Assembly: GCF_024979315.1 (NCBI RefSeq)
Contig: NZ_JANLCK010000003.1
Coordinates: forward strand, 62,001-126,000
Reading direction: 5' to 3'
From: Herbiconiux oxytropis
Lineage (GTDB): Bacteria > Actinomycetota > Actinomycetes > Actinomycetales > Microbacteriaceae
Length of the DNA: 64,000 nucleotides
In this document: positions 32,124 to 41,092 of the stretch, piece after piece
How the letters are laid out: each line of letters begins with the position of its first letter
Position numbering within the stretch: position 1 is the first letter of the stretch
Position numbers and translations under genes: made by a program
Notes under the pieces: model-generated
Told to the model about the DNA's origin: nothing
Database searches by the model: none
What the model saw: only the letters and a program-made list of their open reading frames with translations

Positions 32124-33476
32124 ATGACCATGACTCTCGACAGCACCCTCGGGGGCCCGACGCTCGAGCAGCGCCGCCACCTCGTCACCTCCATCCCCGG
32201 CCCGAAATCGGCCGAGCTGCATGCCCGCAAGGCGGCGGCGGTCGCGAGCGGCGTGGGAGTCATGCTGCCGGTCTACGTGCAGGCGGCCGGCGGTGGTGTG
32301 GTCGTCGACGTCGACGGCAACTCGCTCATCGACTTCGGATCCGGGATCGCCGTGACGGGTGTGGGCAATGCGGCCCCCGCCGTCGTCGAGGCGGTCACCG
32401 CCCAGGTGGCGCAGTTCACGCACACCTGCTTCACCATCACGGGCTACGAGGGCTACATCGAGGTCGCCGAGGCTCTCAACGCGCTCACCCCCGGCAGCTT
32501 CGACAAGCGCACCGCGCTGTTCAACTCGGGTGCCGAGGCCGTGGAGAACGCCATCAAGATCGCCCGCCACTTCACCAAGAAGCAGGCCGTCGTGGCCTTC
32601 GACCACGGCTACCACGGCCGCACGAACCTCACCATGGCCCTCACCGCCAAGTCAATGCCCTACAAGAGCGGCTTCGGCCCCTTCGCGCCCGAGGTCTACC
32701 GCGCGCCGATGTCATACCCCTTCCGCGACAACGGGCTCACCGGCCCCGAGGCGGCGCGCCGTGCGATCACCCAGATCGAGAAGCAGATCGGCGCCGACAA
32801 CCTCGCCGCGGTCATCATCGAGCCCATCCAGGGCGAGGGCGGCTTCATCGAGCCCGCCCCCGGCTTCCTGCCCGCCGTCGCCGCCTGGGCGAAGGCCAAC
32901 GGCGTCGTCTTCATCGCCGACGAGGTGCAGACCGGCTTCGCCCGTACGGGCCAGCTCTTCGCCTCCGAGCACGAGGGCCTCGAGCCAGACCTCATCGTGA
33001 CCGCCAAGGGGATCGCCGGCGGCCTCCCGCTCTCGGCCGTCACCGGCCGCGCCGAGATCATGGACTCCGCTCACGCCGGCGGACTCGGCGGCACCTACGG
33101 CGGCAACCCCATCGCGTGCGCCGCGGCGGTGGCCACCATCCGCAGCTTCCAGGAGGACGGCCTCGTCGAGCGCGCCCGCACCATCGGCACCCTCTTCCGT
33201 GGCCGACTCAACGCCCTCCGGGCAGCGGATGCGCGCATCGGCGACGTCCGGGGCCGCGGCGCGATGATGGCGATCGAGATCGTCGACCCGGCCACGGGTG
33301 ATCCGGATGCCGCCCTCACCGCGAAGATCGCCGCCTACGCCCACCAGAACGGAGTGGTGCTGCTCACCTGCGGCACCTACGGCAACGTGATCCGGTTCCT
33401 GCCCCCGCTGACCATCTCGGACGAGTTGATCACCGACGGGCTCGACGTCATCCGCGACGCGTTCATCGCCGCATGA
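32124..33476 (+). CDS. gabT: 4-aminobutyrate--2-oxoglutarate transaminase
   Basis: Class III PLP-dependent aminotransferase of 450 residues moving the amino group of GABA to 2-oxoglutarate, giving succinic semialdehyde and glutamate. Features in order: FNSGAEAVENAIKIAR, the PLP-stacking DHGYHGRTNLTMALT, EPIQGEGGF, the FIADEVQTGFARTG aspartate and the Schiff-base lysine in IVTAKGIAGGLPLSAV. Length matches GabT. The ATG of the dehydrogenase gene overlaps its stop (ATGA), making gabT the first gene of the GABA operon. Confidence 0.93.
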   Translation: MTMTLDSTLGGPTLEQRRHLVTSIPGPKSAELHARKAAAVASGVGVMLPVYVQAAGGGVVVDVDGNSLIDFGSGIAVTGVGNAAPAVVEAVTAQVAQFTHTCFTITGYEGYIEVAEALNALTPGSFDKRTALFNSGAEAVENAIKIARHFTKKQAVVAFDHGYHGRTNLTMALTAKSMPYKSGFGPFAPEVYRAPMSYPFRDNGLTGPEAARRAITQIEKQIGADNLAAVIIEPIQGEGGFIEPAPGFLPAVAAWAKANGVVFIADEVQTGFARTGQLFASEHEGLEPDLIVTAKGIAGGLPLSAVTGRAEIMDSAHAGGLGGTYGGNPIACAAAVATIRSFQEDGLVERARTIGTLFRGRLNALRAADARIGDVRGRGAMMAIEIVDPATGDPDAALTAKIAAYAHQNGVVLLTCGTYGNVIRFLPPLTISDELITDGLDVIRDAFIAA

Positions 33477-34918
33477 ACGCCGCCCGCACGGCCACCGACG
33501 GTGTCGACAGCGCCCTCGAAGCGGCCGGAGCAGCCGGAGCGGCCGGAGCCGCCGGGGCCGCCGGGGCCGCCGGGGCGGATGCCGCCCGCGCACGACTGAT
33601 GACCGAGCCGGCACCTGTGACCGCCCCCATCCCGACGATCGCCCACGCGCACGCCGGCGCCTCGGCGCTCGCCGACGCCCGTGCCCAGCTCGCCGACGCC
33701 GTCGGGGAGCTCGGCTACGACGAGGGCACCTACGCCATGCTGGCCGCCGCCCGTCGCGAGCTCGCCGTGAGCATCCCGCTGCGGCGCGACGACGGCAGCA
33801 CCCAGGTGCTCACCGGCTACCGTGTGCAGCACAACATCTCGCGCGGACCGGCGAAGGGGGGCCTCCGCTACGCGCCCTCGGTGAACATCGACGAGGTGCG
33901 GGCGCTCGCGATGTGGATGACGTGGAAGTGCGCCCTGCTCGACGTGCCCTACGGCGGCGCCAAGGGCGGCATCGCGATCGATCCGCGGCGCTACAGCACG
34001 CTCGAGCTCGAGCGCGTGACCCGCCGGTTCACGAGCGAGATCCTGCCGATCATCGGCCCGCACCAGGACATCCCGGCGCCCGACATCGGCACCGACGAGC
34101 AGACCATGGCGTGGATCCTCGACACCTATTCGGTGACGCAGGGGCACACCGTGCCCGGCGTCGTCACCGGCAAACCGCTCAGCCTCGGGGGCTCGCTCGG
34201 CCGCGCGAGCGCCACGAGCCGCGGGGTGGTGCACGTGGCGAAGGCGGCCCTCGAGTCCGAGGGCATCGACCCTCGAGGCGCCACCGCCGCCGTGCAGGGC
34301 TTCGGCAAGGTGGGCCGAGACGCCGCGCGCTTTCTCGAGCAGGAGGGAGCCAGGGTGGTCGCGGTGAGCGACCAGTACGGCGCCGTGCAGGCCGGTCTCG
34401 ACGGCGCCGGCGGCACGAAGGGCCTCGACATCGAGGCGCTCGCCGCCCACGTCGACGCCACCGGCTCGGTGGTGGGCTTCGCCGGCGGCGACGCCCTCCC
34501 GCCTGCAGACCTGCTGACGCTCGAGGTCGACCTGCTCGTGCCGGCCGCCGTGGAAGGTGTGATCCACGAGGACAACGCCCGCGACATCCGGGCGCGCCTC
34601 ATCGTGGAGGGCGCAAACGGCCCGACCACGCGGGAGGCCGACCGCATCCTGCGCGAGCGTGGCGTGGTGGTCGTGCCGGACATCCTCGCGAACGCGGGCG
34701 GCGTCATCGTCTCCTACTTCGAGTGGGTGCAGGCCAACCAGTCCTACCGCTGGGACGTGCGCGACGTCGAGCAGCGTCTGGCCGAGCGCATGATCGCGGC
34801 GTGGCACGGGGTCTCCCGGTATGCTCGCGACAGCGGGATGACCCTGCGCGCGGCAGCCACAACCCTGGCCGTCCAGCGGGTCACCGAGGCACATCGCCTG
34901 CGCGGTCTGTACCCCTGA
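33473..34918 (+). CDS. Glu/Leu/Phe/Val dehydrogenase (probable glutamate dehydrogenase)
   Basis: Amino-acid dehydrogenase of 481 residues. The catalytic domain has RVQHNISRGPAKGGLRY, MTWKCALLDVPYGGAKGGI with the active-site lysines, and PAPDIGTDEQTMAWI; the NAD(P) domain has VQGFGKVGRDAARFL. It most resembles hexameric glutamate dehydrogenase. Located between gabT and gabD it would turn the glutamate made by GabT back to 2-oxoglutarate. The first 45 residues are not family-typical and include six AAG tripeptides; ATG codons further in (for example MTEPAPV) are alternative starts, but the ATGA overlap with gabT supports 33473. Confidence 0.88.
   Translation: MNAARTATDGVDSALEAAGAAGAAGAAGAAGAAGADAARARLMTEPAPVTAPIPTIAHAHAGASALADARAQLADAVGELGYDEGTYAMLAAARRELAVSIPLRRDDGSTQVLTGYRVQHNISRGPAKGGLRYAPSVNIDEVRALAMWMTWKCALLDVPYGGAKGGIAIDPRRYSTLELERVTRRFTSEILPIIGPHQDIPAPDIGTDEQTMAWILDTYSVTQGHTVPGVVTGKPLSLGGSLGRASATSRGVVHVAKAALESEGIDPRGATAAVQGFGKVGRDAARFLEQEGARVVAVSDQYGAVQAGLDGAGGTKGLDIEALAAHVDATGSVVGFAGGDALPPADLLTLEVDLLVPAAVEGVIHEDNARDIRARLIVEGANGPTTREADRILRERGVVVVPDILANAGGVIVSYFEWVQANQSYRWDVRDVEQRLAERMIAAWHGVSRYARDSGMTLRAAATTLAVQRVTEAHRLRGLYP
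33521..33574 (+). repeat. Six 9-nt repeats at the dehydrogenase N-terminus
   Basis: GC[GAC]GCCGG[AG]-type 9-mers repeat six times and encode (Ala-Ala-Gly)6. The repeat lies outside the conserved enzyme fold. Confidence 0.85.
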
Positions 34919-34999
34919 TCCGCCTGCCCGTGCGCCGGCCGAGCGCAGGAGCCTCTTCCTCCCCACGACCTCAGCAACCTCATGACGAGAAGGACAGCA

Positions 35000-36466
35000 A
35001 TGACCGCATCGACCGAGACCGACCTCCTCGCCGGAGTGCCCGACCGCCTCTTCATCGGCGGATCGTGGGTGCACGGCTCGACCGGCAAGACCTTCGACGT
35101 GATCGACCCGGCCACGGGCACCGTGATCAAGTCGATCGCGGACGCGACGCCGGAGGACGGCATGCGCGCCCTCGATGCCGCGGTGGCCGTGGCCGATGAG
35201 TGGGCGGCCACGGCACCCCGCCAGCGCGGCGAGATCCTGCGCGGGGCGTTCGATCTCCTGCAGCAGCGTCGGGACGACATGGCGCTGCTCATGACGCTCG
35301 AGATGGGCAAGCCGCTCGCCGAGGCGCAGGGCGAGGTGACCTACGGCGGTGAGTTCCTGCGCTGGTTCAGCGAGGAGGCCGTGCGCATCTCGGGCCGCTA
35401 CGGCTCGAACCCCGAGGGCACCGGCCAGATGGTCGTCTCCCAGCGCCCCGTGGGCCCCTGCTACCTCATCACGCCGTGGAACTTCCCGCTCGCCATGGCG
35501 ACGCGCAAGATCGCGCCCGCACTCGCGGCCGGCTGCACCGTGGTGGTCAAGCCCGCCGCGCTCACGCCGCTCACGACGCTCTTCATCACCCGCCTGCTCG
35601 AGGAGGCCGGGCTGCCCGCCGGTGTCGTGAACGTCGTCACGAGCTCGCAGTCGCGCGCCATCTCCGAGCCGATCATCGCCGACCCGCGGCTGAGGAAGCT
35701 CAGCTTCACCGGCTCCACCCCGGTGGGCCGCACTCTCATGAAGCAGGCGGCCGACAACGTGCTGCGCACCTCCATGGAGCTCGGTGGCAACGCCCCGTTC
35801 GTGGTCTTCGGCGACGCCGACCTCGACAAGGCGGTCGACGGCGCGATGGCGGCGAAGTTCCGCAATATCGGCCAGGCCTGCACGGCGGCCAACCGCTTCA
35901 TCGTGCACTCGTCGGTGGCGAAGGACTTCGCCGACCGCCTCGCCGCCAAGGTCGACTCGCTGCGCGTGGGTCGCGGCACCGAGGAGGGCGTGGGGATCGG
36001 CCCGCTGATCGACGACAAGGCCGTCGACAAGGCCGACGAGCTCGTGCAGGACGCCGTGAGTCGCGGCGCGACCCTCGTCGCGGGCGGCAAGCGGATCGAG
36101 GGCCCCGGCAGCTTCTACGAGCCCACCGTGGTCTCGAATGTGCCCTTCGACAGCGAGATCCTCCGCGAGGAGATCTTCGGCCCGGTGGTGAGCATCGTGC
36201 AGTTCGACGACGAGGATGAGGCCGTGCGTCTCGCGAACGACACCGAGTACGGTCTCGTCTCCTACGTCTTCACCGAGTCGCTCGCCCGCGGTCAGCGCAT
36301 GATCCAGAAGCTCGACACGGGCATGATGGGCCTCAACGTCGGCGTCATCTCGAACGCCGCCGCCCCCTTCGGCGGGGTGAAGCAGTCGGGCCTCGGGCGC
36401 GAGGGCGGCGCCGAGGGCATCCACGAGTACCTCTCGACGAAGTACACCCTCATCCCGAACAGCTGA
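35000..36466 (+). CDS. gabD: NAD(P)-dependent succinate-semialdehyde dehydrogenase
   Basis: Aldehyde dehydrogenase of 488 residues oxidising succinic semialdehyde to succinate. ATG 35000 is preferred over 34982 because GAGAAGGA lies between them at Shine-Dalgarno distance. Motifs: ITPWNFPLAMATRKIAPALA with the coenzyme-binding region, SFTGSTPVGRTL, catalytic Glu in MELGGNAPFVVF, catalytic Cys in GQACTAANRF, and EEIFGPVVSIV. The sequence is of the GabD type. It is the last gene of the GABA operon; the 81-bp gap before it leaves open whether it has its own promoter. Confidence 0.93.
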   Translation: MTASTETDLLAGVPDRLFIGGSWVHGSTGKTFDVIDPATGTVIKSIADATPEDGMRALDAAVAVADEWAATAPRQRGEILRGAFDLLQQRRDDMALLMTLEMGKPLAEAQGEVTYGGEFLRWFSEEAVRISGRYGSNPEGTGQMVVSQRPVGPCYLITPWNFPLAMATRKIAPALAAGCTVVVKPAALTPLTTLFITRLLEEAGLPAGVVNVVTSSQSRAISEPIIADPRLRKLSFTGSTPVGRTLMKQAADNVLRTSMELGGNAPFVVFGDADLDKAVDGAMAAKFRNIGQACTAANRFIVHSSVAKDFADRLAAKVDSLRVGRGTEEGVGIGPLIDDKAVDKADELVQDAVSRGATLVAGGKRIEGPGSFYEPTVVSNVPFDSEILREEIFGPVVSIVQFDDEDEAVRLANDTEYGLVSYVFTESLARGQRMIQKLDTGMMGLNVGVISNAAAPFGGVKQSGLGREGGAEGIHEYLSTKYTLIPNS

Positions 36467-36506
36467 GTCACCCCGCACGAGTCACCCCGCCCGGGTCACT
36501 CCGTGG
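36465..36506. repeat. Three 14-nt tandem repeats across two gene ends
   Basis: GAGTCACCCCGCAC (36465-36478), GAGTCACCCCGCCC (36479-36492) and the diverged GGGTCACTCCGTGG (36493-36506) follow each other. The first overlaps the gabD TGA and the third contains the minus-strand stop of the permease gene. Confidence 0.85.
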
Positions 36507-37935
36507 CGAGGGCGCGCACCGGTGAGACCCGGGTGGCACTCCGCGAGGGCACCACGGTGGCGGCGAGCGTGAGCAGCGCCGCCGCCACAGCCGTGCCCAG
36601 CACGAGCTGCCACGGCACCACGGGCAGGATGAACGCGGGCGCGCCGGGCATCGACGACAGCAGCGACTGGGCGCCCGCCCACCCGTAGAAGATCCCCACC
36701 GCGAGCCCCACGAGCACGGCCGCGGCGGTGAGCTGTGCGCTCTCGACAGCGATCATGCGCCGCAGCTGTGCGGCGGTGAAGCCGAGAGCCCGGAGCAGTC
36801 CGAGCTCTCGGGTGCGCTGCAGCACGCTGAGCGAGAGGCTGTTGACGAGCCCGACGGCTGCGATCAGCGCGCTGAACCCCAGGAGCGCCGAGAAGATCAC
36901 CACAGTGGTGGTGATGACCGTGTCGAGCTGGGCAGCCATCTCCGGATCGTCGAAGGCCGAGCCGAGCACCTGGCGGTAGGTCGCGGCGGCGACCGCGAAC
37001 ATGCTCACGAGGCCCACCCCGATGACGAGCCCGATGGTGGTCCGGGTGCTGCGCTCGGGGTACCGCACGGCGTTGAGCGCGGCCAGCCGAGCCGCCGCGC
37101 CCCCGCCGAAGAGCCGGCTGCCGAGGATCCGTCCCACGGCACGGAGCGCCGGGGGCATCACGAGCCCCGCTCCGAGCACGAGCCCGGAGAACGAGAGCAT
37201 GCCGCCGAGCACGGCGGGCAGGATGCCGATCGGGTTCAGGCTGCCGATGACGATCCCGGCTGCCAGCAGGAGCGCCCCGAGCACGAGCAGTGCGAGGGCC
37301 GCGGCGTTCCGCCCGCGTCGGCCGCGCAGCTCCTCGTGACGGAGCTCCGTCGAGCCGCTGAGCGCCTGCAGCGGCGACACGTCGAGCACCCGGCGCGAAC
37401 CCACCCACGAGGCGAGCCAGGTGGTGAGGATCACGGCGATGATCGGCAGAACGACCACCGGGGGAGCGAGGTCGTAGGGGAGCGCCGGTGCGTGGCCGCC
37501 GGCCACGGCCACGGCGAGGAGCGCGGCCGAGACCCCGGTGCCCAGGAGTGCTCCCAGCACACTTCCGACGACGCCCACAGCCAAGCCCTCCCGCGCGATC
37601 GCGCGGCGACGGCTCCGCGCCGAGGCGCCGACGAGCCGCAGCAGAGCGATGGTGCGGGTGCGCCCGGCGACGATCGTGGCGAACGTGTTGGAGGTCACGA
37701 CGGCGCCCACGTACACCGCGATCGCGATGAACACGAAGCCGAGCATCGCGAGCACGAGCGCGACCATGCTGCTGGAGCCGGTGAGATCGTCGGCCGCGAT
37801 CACGGCAGCCAGCGCCCCCGTGATCTGCAGCAGCGACACGCCGAAGGCCGCCGAGAGTGCGGCGACCAGGATGCTCGGGGCGTGCTGACGAGCCGCCGAG
37901 AGACGTGCCGCCGCGATGCCCTTCGACCCGGTCAT
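36496..37935 (-). CDS. FtsX-like ABC transporter permease
   Basis: Integral membrane subunit of 479 residues with two FtsX units. The first (about 60-190) has IALLRLVGASARSRRRAIARE between long hydrophobic helices; the second (about 330-475) has LGLLRALGFTAAQLRRMIAVE and ends SRSATRVSPVRALATE, the usual MacB/LolC-like closing. It partners with the ATPase at 37932-38693 through an ATGA overlap. Substrate unknown. The cluster with a two-component system mirrors the one at 1.3-5.4 kb. Confidence 0.88.
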   Translation of the reverse strand: MTGSKGIAAARLSAARQHAPSILVAALSAAFGVSLLQITGALAAVIAADDLTGSSSMVALVLAMLGFVFIAIAVYVGAVVTSNTFATIVAGRTRTIALLRLVGASARSRRRAIAREGLAVGVVGSVLGALLGTGVSAALLAVAVAGGHAPALPYDLAPPVVVLPIIAVILTTWLASWVGSRRVLDVSPLQALSGSTELRHEELRGRRGRNAAALALLVLGALLLAAGIVIGSLNPIGILPAVLGGMLSFSGLVLGAGLVMPPALRAVGRILGSRLFGGGAAARLAALNAVRYPERSTRTTIGLVIGVGLVSMFAVAAATYRQVLGSAFDDPEMAAQLDTVITTTVVIFSALLGFSALIAAVGLVNSLSLSVLQRTRELGLLRALGFTAAQLRRMIAVESAQLTAAAVLVGLAVGIFYGWAGAQSLLSSMPGAPAFILPVVPWQLVLGTAVAAALLTLAATVVPSRSATRVSPVRALATE

Positions 37936-38693
37936 GCGGCGCCCTCCATGCCCAGCATGTAGTCGCTGATCTCGGCGGCGCTCGAGGGGCCCCGGTCTTC
38001 CACCACGCGTCCGTCGGCCAGGAACACGATGCGGTCGGCGTAGCTCGCGGCCACCGGATCGTGGGTCACCATCGCGATGCTCTGGCCGTAGTCCCGGCAG
38101 GCCGACCGCAGGAGGCCGAGCACCTCGCGGCCGCTCCGCGAGTCGAGATTGCCGGTGGGCTCGTCGGCGAAGACGAGGTCGGGCCTGGTGCCGAGCGCGC
38201 GCACGATCGCGACGCGCTGCTGCTGCCCGCCCGACAGCTCGTGCGGCCGGTGCCGCAGCCGCTCCCGCAGGCCGAGGGAGTCGACGAGGCCGTCGATCCG
38301 GAGCCGGTCGTCGGGGGAGGGCCGCCGGCCATCGAGCTCGAACGGCAGCAGGATGTTGCCCAGCACGTCGAGCGTCGGCACGAGGTTGAACGACTGGAAG
38401 ACGAAGCCCACGCGTCGTCGTCGCAGCTCCGTGAGGCGCGCATCGCCGAGCGTCGTGATCTCGGTGTCGCCGAGCCAGACGCGGCCGCCCGACGGCGAGT
38501 CGAGGCCCGCCATGATGTGCATGAGCGTCGACTTGCCCGATCCGCTCGGCCCCATCACGGCCGTGAACTCGTGGGGGCGGATGCCGACCGAGACGTCGTC
38601 GAGCGCCGTCACGGCGGTGTCGCCGCGGCCGTAGGACTTGCTGAGGTTCGCGACCCGGGCGACGAGGCCCAGGTCTGTCGTGGTGATCTCCAT
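37932..38693 (-). CDS. ABC transporter ATP-binding protein (MacB/LolD-like)
   Basis: ATPase subunit of 253 residues: Walker [19 protein letters not shown]-type Q-loop ([12 protein letters not shown]), signature [11 protein letters not shown], Walker [11 protein letters not shown] and H-loop MVTHDP. The [11 protein letters not shown] form is diagnostic of the LolD/MacB/BceA group. A leaderless promoter (TAGCGT) precedes ATG 38693. It overlaps the permease gene downstream. The response regulator and kinase genes lie upstream on the same strand after an 86-bp gap. Confidence 0.92.
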   Translation of the reverse strand: MEITTTDLGLVARVANLSKSYGRGDTAVTALDDVSVGIRPHEFTAVMGPSGSGKSTLMHIMAGLDSPSGGRVWLGDTEITTLGDARLTELRRRRVGFVFQSFNLVPTLDVLGNILLPFELDGRRPSPDDRLRIDGLVDSLGLRERLRHRPHELSGGQQQRVAIVRALGTRPDLVFADEPTGNLDSRSGREVLGLLRSACRDYGQSIAMVTHDPVAASYADRIVFLADGRVVEDRGPSSAAEISDYMLGMEGAA

Positions 38694-38699
38694 GCTCTG

Positions 38700-38705
38700 A
38701 CGCTA
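38700..38705 (-). promoter_or_regulatory. -10 box TAGCGT for the ABC ATPase gene
   Basis: On the minus strand TAGCGT ends 6 nt before ATG 38693; the transporter genes are thus a transcript separate from the two-component genes behind them. Confidence 0.5.
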
Positions 38706-38779
38706 CGGTCGGCCCGCCGGGGCCCGCGTCGGACGACGGGACGACCCTCGTACATCTCGAGGATGACGTCGTGCGCGAC

Positions 38780-39466
38780 TCAGACCAGCCCGTGCTCGTG
38801 CGCGAACACCACGAGCTGCACGCGATCGCGCAGCTCGAGTTTGCCCAGCACGCGGCTGACGTGCGTCTTGACCGTGGCCTCGGAGAGGAACTCGGCCGCG
38901 GCGATCTCGGCGTTGCTCAGCCCCCGCGCGGCGAGGGCGAAGATCTCCTTCTCGCGCGCGGTGAGGGCTCGGAGGGAACCCCGGGCGGCGAAGACCGGCG
39001 ATACCCTGCCGGCTGCGGGGGCCGTGCCCACGTGCTCGAAGAGCTCCCGCACGGCTGCCGCCGACACCACGGCGTCACCGGCGTGCACGGTTCGGATGGC
39101 GGAGAGCAGGAACTCCGGATCGGCGTCCTTCAGCACGAAACCGCTCGCGCCGGCCCGGATCGCCCGAGCGGCGGCCTCGTCGAAGTCGAAGGTGGTGAGC
39201 ACGATCACGCGGGGCGGGGGCGCTGCCGCAGAGGCGGGCCGGGTGAGGATGCGCCTGGTCGCCTCGATGCCGTCGACACCGGGCATCCGCAGGTCCATGA
39301 GCACGACGTCGGCGCGGTGCTCGAGCGCGGCCGCGGCACCCGCGGCTCCGTCGTCGGCCTCCGCGACCACCTCGAGATCGGCCTGCGAGTCGACGACCAT
39401 GCGCACGCCCGCACGGAACAGCGGCTGGTCGTCGACGAGCACCACACGGATCACGGAGCCGCTCAT
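38780..39466 (-). CDS. Response regulator, NarL/FixJ family (LuxR-type HTH)
   Basis: Response regulator of 228 residues. The receiver domain has VVLVDDQPLFRAG, phospho-acceptor Asp58 in VVLMDLRMPGVDG, and Lys in GFVLKDADPEF. The LuxR-type HTH has LTAREKEIFALAARGLSNAEI and SEATVKTHVSRVLGKLELRD. Its ATG overlaps the kinase stop (ATGA), which fixes the start at 39466; the frame remains open upstream over the kinase gene, but that part is not coding. It probably controls the ABC transporter genes downstream. Confidence 0.92.
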   Translation of the reverse strand: MSGSVIRVVLVDDQPLFRAGVRMVVDSQADLEVVAEADDGAAGAAAALEHRADVVLMDLRMPGVDGIEATRRILTRPASAAAPPPRVIVLTTFDFDEAAARAIRAGASGFVLKDADPEFLLSAIRTVHAGDAVVSAAAVRELFEHVGTAPAAGRVSPVFAARGSLRALTAREKEIFALAARGLSNAEIAAAEFLSEATVKTHVSRVLGKLELRDRVQLVVFAHEHGLV

Positions 39467-40647
39467 GATGCCTTCTCCTCGCCGAGTGCCTGCGGGGCAT
39501 CGGCCCGGTCGATCGGCACGGCGAACCGCACGACGAACCGGCCGTCCTCCCGCCCGGAGGTCAGGCGCCCGCCGGCGAGCTGAACCCGCTCCCGCATTCC
39601 GGTGATCCCGTACCCGGGCGCATCCGGTGCCGGCGTCGGTGCCGCGGCGCCGAGCCCGTTCGAGACGCTCACCGAGAGCTCCGCCGCGCCCCAGTCGATC
39701 CGCACCCCGGCCGCCTGCCGGTCGCCGTGCCGGAGCGCGTTCACGAGCGCCTCCTGCAGCACGCGGTAGACCGCGAGCTGCTGCCCGGGCGGCAGCGCCA
39801 CGGAGGCGCCGTACTCCTCGACCCGCACCGGCAGCCCGGCATCGGTCAGCTGCGAGAACAGCGTCGGCAGCTCGGCGAGGGTGGGCTGCGGCCCGCGCTC
39901 GTCGTCGTCCCGCAGCTGAGCGAGCAGCACCCGCACCTCGGAGAGGGCCTCTCGGGCGGTCGACGAGATCGTGACGAGCGCGGCCTCTGCGGCGGCCGGA
40001 TCCGCCCGGCCTGCATAGCGGGCGCCATCGGCCTGCGCGATCACGACCGCGAGCGAGTGGGCCACCACGTCGTGCATGTCGCGGGCGATGCGGGTGCGCT
40101 GCTGCTGCACCCTCGTCTCCCGCTCCGCGGTCGCCTGCCGGAGGCGGCTCTCCCTCGCCGTGGCCCAGGTCTTGGCGAGCAGGCCGAGGGTCCAGCTCAG
40201 CGCGAGCAGGCCGGCGATCGAGGCCGTGTAGATGAGGAAGATCACGGAGAGCTGGGCACCCTCGGGCGCCGGCGCGCCCGGCTGCCGGAGGGCCGGGCCG
40301 AAGGCGAGATAGGCGCCGGCCACGAGTGCGCCGACGACGGCCGACGCGAGGCCGGCCCACTTGACGACTCGTCCGCCGTAGCGCGCGGTCGCGTAGAGCA
40401 TCGGAAGCACGGCAAGATCGGCCACGTCCGGGGGGAGCGATGCCGCCATCTGCAGCCCGGTGGCGGCCCAAGCGATGGCAAGGGCGAGCGCCGGGCTGAC
40501 TCGACGCAGGGCGAGCACGGCGCCCAGCAGCAGCACGGCCACCACGCCCGCCGGCGGGAGGCCGCCGAGCACGAGCCACAGCAGCACGCACGCGATCCCG
40601 ATGCCGAGATCGAGGCCCCACTGCCAGGGCTGCACGGAGCGGAGCAT
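39463..40647 (-). CDS. Sensor histidine kinase, NarL/DesK type (HisKA_3)
   Basis: Membrane kinase of 394 residues. ATG 40647 is preferred over an in-frame GTG at 40653 because a TAGCGT box ends 6 nt before it and touches the GTG. About five membrane helices fill residues 10-155. The dimerisation helix has RTRIARDMHDVVAHSLA with phospho-acceptor His192. The ATPase part has LQEALVNALRHGD and GYGITGMRERVQLAGG. It pairs with the response regulator downstream and is divergent from the GntR operon across about 60 bp of shared promoter DNA. Confidence 0.92.
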   Translation of the reverse strand: MLRSVQPWQWGLDLGIGIACVLLWLVLGGLPPAGVVAVLLLGAVLALRRVSPALALAIAWAATGLQMAASLPPDVADLAVLPMLYATARYGGRVVKWAGLASAVVGALVAGAYLAFGPALRQPGAPAPEGAQLSVIFLIYTASIAGLLALSWTLGLLAKTWATARESRLRQATAERETRVQQQRTRIARDMHDVVAHSLAVVIAQADGARYAGRADPAAAEAALVTISSTAREALSEVRVLLAQLRDDDERGPQPTLAELPTLFSQLTDAGLPVRVEEYGASVALPPGQQLAVYRVLQEALVNALRHGDRQAAGVRIDWGAAELSVSVSNGLGAAAPTPAPDAPGYGITGMRERVQLAGGRLTSGREDGRFVVRFAVPIDRADAPQALGEEKAS

Positions 40648-40653
40648 GCCCAC

Positions 40654-40659
40654 ACGCTA
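40654..40659 (-). promoter_or_regulatory. -10 box TAGCGT for the kinase gene
   Basis: Minus-strand TAGCGT ends 6 nt before ATG 40647 and decides between that ATG and GTG 40653. Confidence 0.5.
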
Positions 40660-40666
40660 TCGCCTC

Positions 40667-40696
40667 TTGACATCCCGGACCGGAGCTGGTTGGTTA
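40667..40696 (+). promoter_or_regulatory. Promoter of the GntR-ABC operon
   Basis: Consensus -35 TTGACA (40667-40672), an 18-bp spacer and TGGTTA (40691-40696) place the start a few bases before ATG 40709, so the message has almost no leader and no Shine-Dalgarno. Confidence 0.55.
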
Positions 40697-40721
40697 GTTA
40701 CATGAGTAATGAACCAACCAG
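40686..40721 (+). promoter_or_regulatory. Palindromic operator over the GntR gene start
   Basis: CTGGTTGGTT (40686-40695) and AACCAACCAG (40712-40721) are perfect 10-bp inverted arms. Between them TTAC-ATGA-GTAA forms a second, inner palindrome. The element covers the -10 region and the ATG, so bound GntR protein would block transcription of its own operon. Confidence 0.75.
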
Positions 40722-41092
40722 GGGTCGTCGTGGATGAGTCACGACCGATCTTCGTTCAGATCGCGGAGTTGATCGAGATCGACATCATCTCGGGCGGTCT
40801 GCCCGAGGAGACCCAGGTTCCCTCCACGAACGAGTTCGCAGCCTTCCACCGCATCAACCCGGCCACGGCCGGCAAAGGTGTGAACCTGCTCGTCGATGAA
40901 GGGATCCTCTACAAGAAGAGGGGAATCGGCATGTTCGTCGCCACCGGGGCACGCGATCGGCTGATCGGGCAGCGCCGTCAGAGGTTCGAGAACGACTACG
41001 TGGGCCCGCTCGTGGCGGAGGCCGACAAGCTCGGCATCACACGCGCGCAGCTCGCCGAGATGATCAGACGAGAAGAGGGGAGCGCCGAATGA
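40709..41092 (+). CDS. GntR-family regulator, YtrA subfamily
   Basis: Small DNA-binding protein of 127 residues. The winged HTH occupies about 10-80: FVQIAELIEIDIISGGLPEE, VPSTNEFAAFHRINPATAGK and the wing DEGILYKKRGIGMFV. The remaining C-terminal part is a short helical dimerisation segment without a ligand domain, as in the YtrA subfamily. Such genes typically begin ABC transporter operons and repress them until a cell-wall-active compound is sensed. The perfect palindrome over its start is the probable site. It overlaps the ATPase gene by four bases. Confidence 0.88.
   Translation: MNQPGVVVDESRPIFVQIAELIEIDIISGGLPEETQVPSTNEFAAFHRINPATAGKGVNLLVDEGILYKKRGIGMFVATGARDRLIGQRRQRFENDYVGPLVAEADKLGITRAQLAEMIRREEGSAE

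Noticed and set aside
33521-33574. Regular 9-nt repeats as a possible CRISPR-like array
   Set aside because: Units are contiguous without spacers, lie in frame within a coding region and encode Ala-Ala-Gly; no cas genes are present.
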